Source of the DNA: Hyphomicrobium sp. ghe19
Lineage (GTDB): Bacteria; Pseudomonadota; Alphaproteobacteria; Rhizobiales; Hyphomicrobiaceae
DNA: 64,000 nucleotides
Assembly: GCF_902712875.1 (NCBI RefSeq)
Contig: NZ_LR743509.1
Location: 4,230,001-4,294,000, forward strand
Reading direction: 5' to 3'
Position numbers and translations under genes: made by a program. The notes under the pieces are model-generated. The model was given only the letters and a program-made list of their open reading frames with translations, made no database searches and was not told the DNA's origin. Positions within the stretch are counted from its first letter, which is position 1. Each line of letters begins with the position of its first letter. Positions 61,225 through 64,000 of this stretch are shown piece after piece.

Positions 61225-61833
61225 CGGAACGAGCAGTGTAAAGCCGCCGATGGTCAGAACCGCACCGAAGCCGCCGAGCACAAAGCTTACGTAAAGGAGG
61301 AGGTTGCCGCCCGAGATCAGCGCAACGGAAGCAAGCACGATCGCGATTTGCAGGAGTGCCTGACCGTAGTCGAAATAAGGGCCGCGCTTCAGGGCTTCGT
61401 CACGCGAGGCCTCAAGCGCTTTACCTTTCGCGAAGAGTTCGTCGAGGCCTTCGCCCCGATCCGGATCGGAAGTGAGCTGCTTATCCAGCGCCTTGTAGTC
61501 GGCGATTTTTGCTTCGATCAGCTTTTTGGCGTCGTCCGGCATCGCGGGCGTCGACTTCAGCATCACATCGAATTCGTCGACGTGAAGCCGCAGTGACTGG
61601 CGGCGCGCATTCTTAGCCTGGAAGAAGGACCAGACATTGGCGGCGGCGATATTGTGCTGGGTCGCGTCTTGCTGGGAATTGCTGTCGCCGAGGCTGCAAA
61701 GAGCGAGAACGACAGCGAGAATGCCGACATAGACGCCGATGAGCTTCTCTCGGGTTTTTATGACGTGGTCGCTCGGGCTTTCGCGGTTGACGCCTTCTGC
61801 GGCCGCGTCGCGACTGAGTTCTTCCAACGCCAT
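61204..61833 (-). CDS. DUF4337 family membrane protein
   Basis: This 209-residue protein has an N-terminal membrane segment (about 30-47, GVYVGILAVVLALCSLGD). A helical charged middle region follows (QQDATQHNIAAANVWSFFQAKNARR is split across its start). Two C-terminal segments (about 152-205) end the protein. This layout defines DUF4337, a proteobacterial family of unknown function. The stop lies inside the end of the M23 gene. Confidence 0.82.
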   Translation of the reverse strand: MALEELSRDAAAEGVNRESPSDHVIKTREKLIGVYVGILAVVLALCSLGDSNSQQDATQHNIAAANVWSFFQAKNARRQSLRLHVDEFDVMLKSTPAMPDDAKKLIEAKIADYKALDKQLTSDPDRGEGLDELFAKGKALEASRDEALKRGPYFDYGQALLQIAIVLASVALISGGNLLLYVSFVLGGFGAVLTIGGFTLLVPLPGFLS

Positions 61834-61908
61834 CTCACCCCCGGGTCGATCAGCACTGTTTAGACGATATGTTCCTTGGTCGATGCGATAATCGATGCAG
61901 TCCTGGGC

Positions 61909-62583
61909 TTAGACAATACGATCCTCAGGCGGCGCCGCAAGCGAGCGCGCCGGCAGCAGATCCTTGCGGTCGATCGCCTTGCCGTCTGCCCCGAGCCTGT
62001 AAAGAATTGGAGCGCCGGTCGCGAGTTCACGCTCCAGGATTTCATCCTTGGACAGATTTTCCAGGATCATCACGAGGGATCGAAGCGAGTTGCCGTGCGC
62101 CACGATGATCACGTTCTTGCTCGCCGTGATTTGCGGCCAGATGACGTTATCATAGTAGGGCCGCACGCGGGCGAGTGTGTCCTTCAGACTTTCGCCGTCC
62201 GGCGGCGCGATGTCGAAGGAGCGGCGCCAGAGCTGGACCTGGGATTCGCCCCACTTCTTCCGGGCCTCATCCTTGTTGAGGCCCGAGAGCGCGCCATAGT
62301 CGCGCTCGTTCAAAGCAGCGTTGCGAATGATCGGCACGTCGGGCTGGTGAAGCTCCGACAGGATGATATCGAGCGTGCGCTGCGCGCGCTTCAGAACGCT
62401 TGTGAAAGCGATATCGAACTTGACGCGGTGGTCGCGGATCATCCGGCCCGCCACGCGAGCCTCGATCACGCCCTTCTCGGTCAGATCCGGATTGCGCCAG
62501 CCCGTGAACAGATTGAGCTTATTCCACTCGCTCTCGCCGTGGCGGACAAGCACGAGAATGTTGTCTGTCAGAGCGTCCGTCAT
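61909..62583 (-). CDS. gpmA: 2,3-bisphosphoglycerate-dependent phosphoglycerate mutase
   Basis: This 224-residue histidine-phosphatase-fold enzyme of glycolysis/gluconeogenesis has the phospho-His15 motif LVRHGESEWN, substrate region LFTGWRNPDLTEKG, ALNERDYGALSGLNK and second His in VAHGNSLRSLV. The conserved Glu of NERDYG is present. It lies immediately downstream of dapB, a frequent Rhizobiales pairing. Confidence 0.94.
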   Translation of the reverse strand: MTDALTDNILVLVRHGESEWNKLNLFTGWRNPDLTEKGVIEARVAGRMIRDHRVKFDIAFTSVLKRAQRTLDIILSELHQPDVPIIRNAALNERDYGALSGLNKDEARKKWGESQVQLWRRSFDIAPPDGESLKDTLARVRPYYDNVIWPQITASKNVIIVAHGNSLRSLVMILENLSKDEILERELATGAPILYRLGADGKAIDRKDLLPARSLAAPPEDRIV

Positions 62584-62626
62584 CTCGTCATCCCGGCGTC
62601 TCCAGCAGCGTACGGCAATTGCCTGA

Positions 62627-63424
62627 TTAGATACCCAGCACGTCGGTCATCGCGTAGAGACCCGGCGCGCGGCCTTTTGACCAAAGGGCCGCTCTCACTG
62701 CGCCCCGGGCAAAAATCCCTCGATCAGCCGCGCGATGGGTCAGCTCTATGCGCTCTCCCTCGCCAGCAAAAATCACCGTGTGATCGCCGACGACGCTGCC
62801 TCCGCGCAACGTGGCAAACCCGATATCTCCTGCCCGGCGAGGACCGGTGTGTCCGTCGCGGACGCGAACGGAATGATCTTCGAGCGCGATTTTTCGGCCA
62901 GCGGCAGCGGCTTCTCCCAACATCAAGGCCGTTCCGGACGGGGCGTCTATTTTCGCCCGGTGATGCATTTCAACAATTTCGATGTCGTAGTCGTTCCCGA
63001 GCGCGGCGGCCACCTGGCGTGTCAGCGCCTGCAGGAGGTTGAGGCCAAGGCTCATGTTTCCGGCCTTGACGATCGGCGTCCGCTTTGCGGCGTCTGCAAT
63101 CGCGGCCAGTGCCTCGGCGTCGAAGCCGGTCGTGCCGATGATATCGGCCGTTCCGGAGCTTGCCGCCAGCCGGGCAAATTCCACGCTTGCCTTCGGAATG
63201 GTGAAATCGACGATGGCGTCGGCCCCGGCAATAACAGCGGCGGCGTCGCTCGTTACGGCGATGCCGAGGTGCTCGAGCCCCGCGAGTTCGCCGATGTCCT
63301 TTCCAAGGACCGACGAGCCCGGCGTTTCGGTGGCGCCGCTAACGCTGCAGCCGGGTTCGGCGGCGATCGCGCGGATCAGTTCGCGGCCCATTCGGCCGGC
63401 CGCGCCCATGACGGCGATCTTCAT
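62627..63424 (-). CDS. dapB: 4-hydroxy-tetrahydrodipicolinate reductase
   Basis: This 265-residue NAD(P)H enzyme of the DAP/lysine pathway has the N-terminal [18 protein letters not shown], a typical dinucleotide motif. The substrate and catalytic region has [19 protein letters not shown] with the conserved His-His and Lys. The start is ATG 63424. The next gene on the strand is gpmA, 43 bases away. It complements dapF and asd in the window. Confidence 0.96.
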   Translation of the reverse strand: MKIAVMGAAGRMGRELIRAIAAEPGCSVSGATETPGSSVLGKDIGELAGLEHLGIAVTSDAAAVIAGADAIVDFTIPKASVEFARLAASSGTADIIGTTGFDAEALAAIADAAKRTPIVKAGNMSLGLNLLQALTRQVAAALGNDYDIEIVEMHHRAKIDAPSGTALMLGEAAAAGRKIALEDHSVRVRDGHTGPRRAGDIGFATLRGGSVVGDHTVIFAGEGERIELTHRAADRGIFARGAVRAALWSKGRAPGLYAMTDVLGI

Positions 63425-63493
63425 GTCGTCTCCGGTAGCTCGAAGGTAAGCCGTTCAGCCCGGCGGATATAGCAATTCGGTTGCTCGACCGTA

Positions 63494-63531
63494 AAGGGCA
63501 GGTCCGGGATAATTACCGGATCGAGGCCCTT
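63494..63531. other. Stem-loop between ppa and dapB
   Basis: Outer arms AAGGGC (63494-63499) and GCCCTT (63526-63531) enclose inner arms TCCGG and CCGGA around GATAATTA-like sequence. It lies 27 bases beyond the ppa stop. No T-run follows, so it may be a weak terminator or mRNA 3'-end structure. Confidence 0.35.
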
Positions 63532-63558
63532 AACGGCGAGCAATCGTCGTCAAATCCG

Positions 63559-64000
63559 TCAAGCGGGGGTTTTGGCGCGCTTCAGGGCATCGACAATGAG
63601 CGATTTGGCTTCGTCGACGTGGCCCCAGTGATCGATCTTCACCCATTTGCCAGGTTCGAGATCTTTGTAGTGGGCAAAGAAGTGCTCGATCTGCTCGATG
63701 GAGATCTTCGGAAGGTCGGTATAGGTCGTCACGGTGTCGTAGCGCTTCGTCAGCTTGCTCGAGGGCACCGCGATAATCTTTTCGTCGCCGCCGCCGTCGT
63801 CCGACATCACAAGCACGCCGACGGGGCGGCAGTTGATAACTGCGCCCGGAACGATTGCACGCGTGTTGCAGACGAGAACGTCGATCGGATCGCCGTCACA
63901 TCCCAATGTATGGGGGACGAAGCCGTAATTGCCGGGGTAACGCATCGGCGTGTAGAGAAAGCGATCGACGACGAGAGCGCCGGACGCCTTGTCCATCTCG
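63559..64000 (-). CDS. ppa: Inorganic pyrophosphatase (5' end cut by window)
   Basis: At least 147 codons of a family I soluble pyrophosphatase are present, reading from the window edge to the stop at 63559. Visible are the [27 protein letters not shown] region (start of the active-site core), the signature DGDPIDVLV with its three aspartates, and KRYDTV. The enzyme hydrolyses pyrophosphate released in biosynthesis. About 30 N-terminal residues lie outside the window. Confidence 0.95.
   Translation of the reverse strand, partial: EMDKASGALVVDRFLYTPMRYPGNYGFVPHTLGCDGDPIDVLVCNTRAIVPGAVINCRPVGVLVMSDDGGGDEKIIAVPSSKLTKRYDTVTTYTDLPKISIEQIEHFFAHYKDLEPGKWVKIDHWGHVDEAKSLIVDALKRAKTPA

Overview
The window is about 64 kb of GC-rich chromosomal DNA from an alphaproteobacterium, most likely of the order Hyphomicrobiales (Rhizobiales) and plausibly Hyphomicrobium-like. 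This placement is inferred from gene content and gene order, not from a marker gene. Supporting points are the FxsA/Tim44/MltA/Smr block, acnA beside the ccmABCDG cytochrome c maturation genes, dapF-mtaB-ftsY-yciB, dapB-gpmA, DUF2794 and IalB proteins, and a mesaconyl-CoA hydratase of the ethylmalonyl-CoA pathway next to the succinate dehydrogenase operon. GTG and TTG starts are common. I found no rRNA, tRNA, CRISPR array, prophage, transposase or plasmid gene, so this looks like stable core chromosome with a few accessory genes.

Layout. 0-6.1 kb: fxsA (cut by the window edge), Tim44-domain protein, mltA, Smr protein, IalB-like protein, a SpoU RNA methylase, a quinone oxidoreductase and thpR. 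6.1-11.6 kb: a TesA-type esterase divergent from a YbbA/YbbP-type ABC exporter, a Bax-inhibitor-1 membrane protein with a clear terminator, and DUF2794. 12.1-15.6 kb: M3 dipeptidyl carboxypeptidase, DUF1223 protein and GlcG/HbpS-like protein. 15.7-21.5 kb: acnA divergent from ccmA-B-C-D-G. 21.5-24.3 kb: carbonic anhydrase, nhaA and pyridoxal kinase. 24.5-33.1 kb: central carbon genes, namely a CitE-type CoA-ester lyase, mesaconyl-CoA hydratase, a Cu/Zn-SOD-like protein with lost metal ligands, an FAD amine oxidase, sdhC-sdhD-sdhA, an unknown membrane-anchored protein, sdhB and a VOC protein.

33.1-42.5 kb: a secreted metallo-beta-lactamase-fold protein divergent from an AraC regulator, an aminotransferase, ftsK, a LolA-like protein, a structured intergenic region that may encode an sRNA, a cNMP-binding protein with a CenR/OtpR-like response regulator, and a YkuD protein. 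42.6-47.1 kb: glnK-amtB, tesB and a UbiH-type hydroxylase. 47.1-50.3 kb: ffh, rpsP, a small unknown gene and rimM, without the usual trmD-rplS. 50.3-56.3 kb: a palindromic repeat, a PagL-like lipid A deacylase, dapF, mtaB, ftsY and two tandem, divergent yciB genes. 56.5-64 kb: MarR regulator, asd, a secreted unknown protein, leuB, an M23 peptidase, DUF4337, gpmA, dapB and ppa (cut by the window edge).

Functional themes are envelope growth and division (mltA, YkuD, M23, ftsK, yciB, dapF, dapB, asd), membrane protein targeting (ffh, ftsY), cytochrome c biogenesis and the TCA/ethylmalonyl-CoA carbon cycle, and nitrogen sensing (glnK-amtB). The most unusual observations are the SOD-fold protein lacking three canonical metal ligands, a tandem 12-bp operator-like repeat before the mesaconyl-CoA hydratase gene, the possible C-rich-loop sRNA after the LolA-like gene, the paired yciB paralogs, and the unknown genes inserted into the sdh and rpsP-rimM neighbourhoods. 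None of these amounts to a demonstrated new system.
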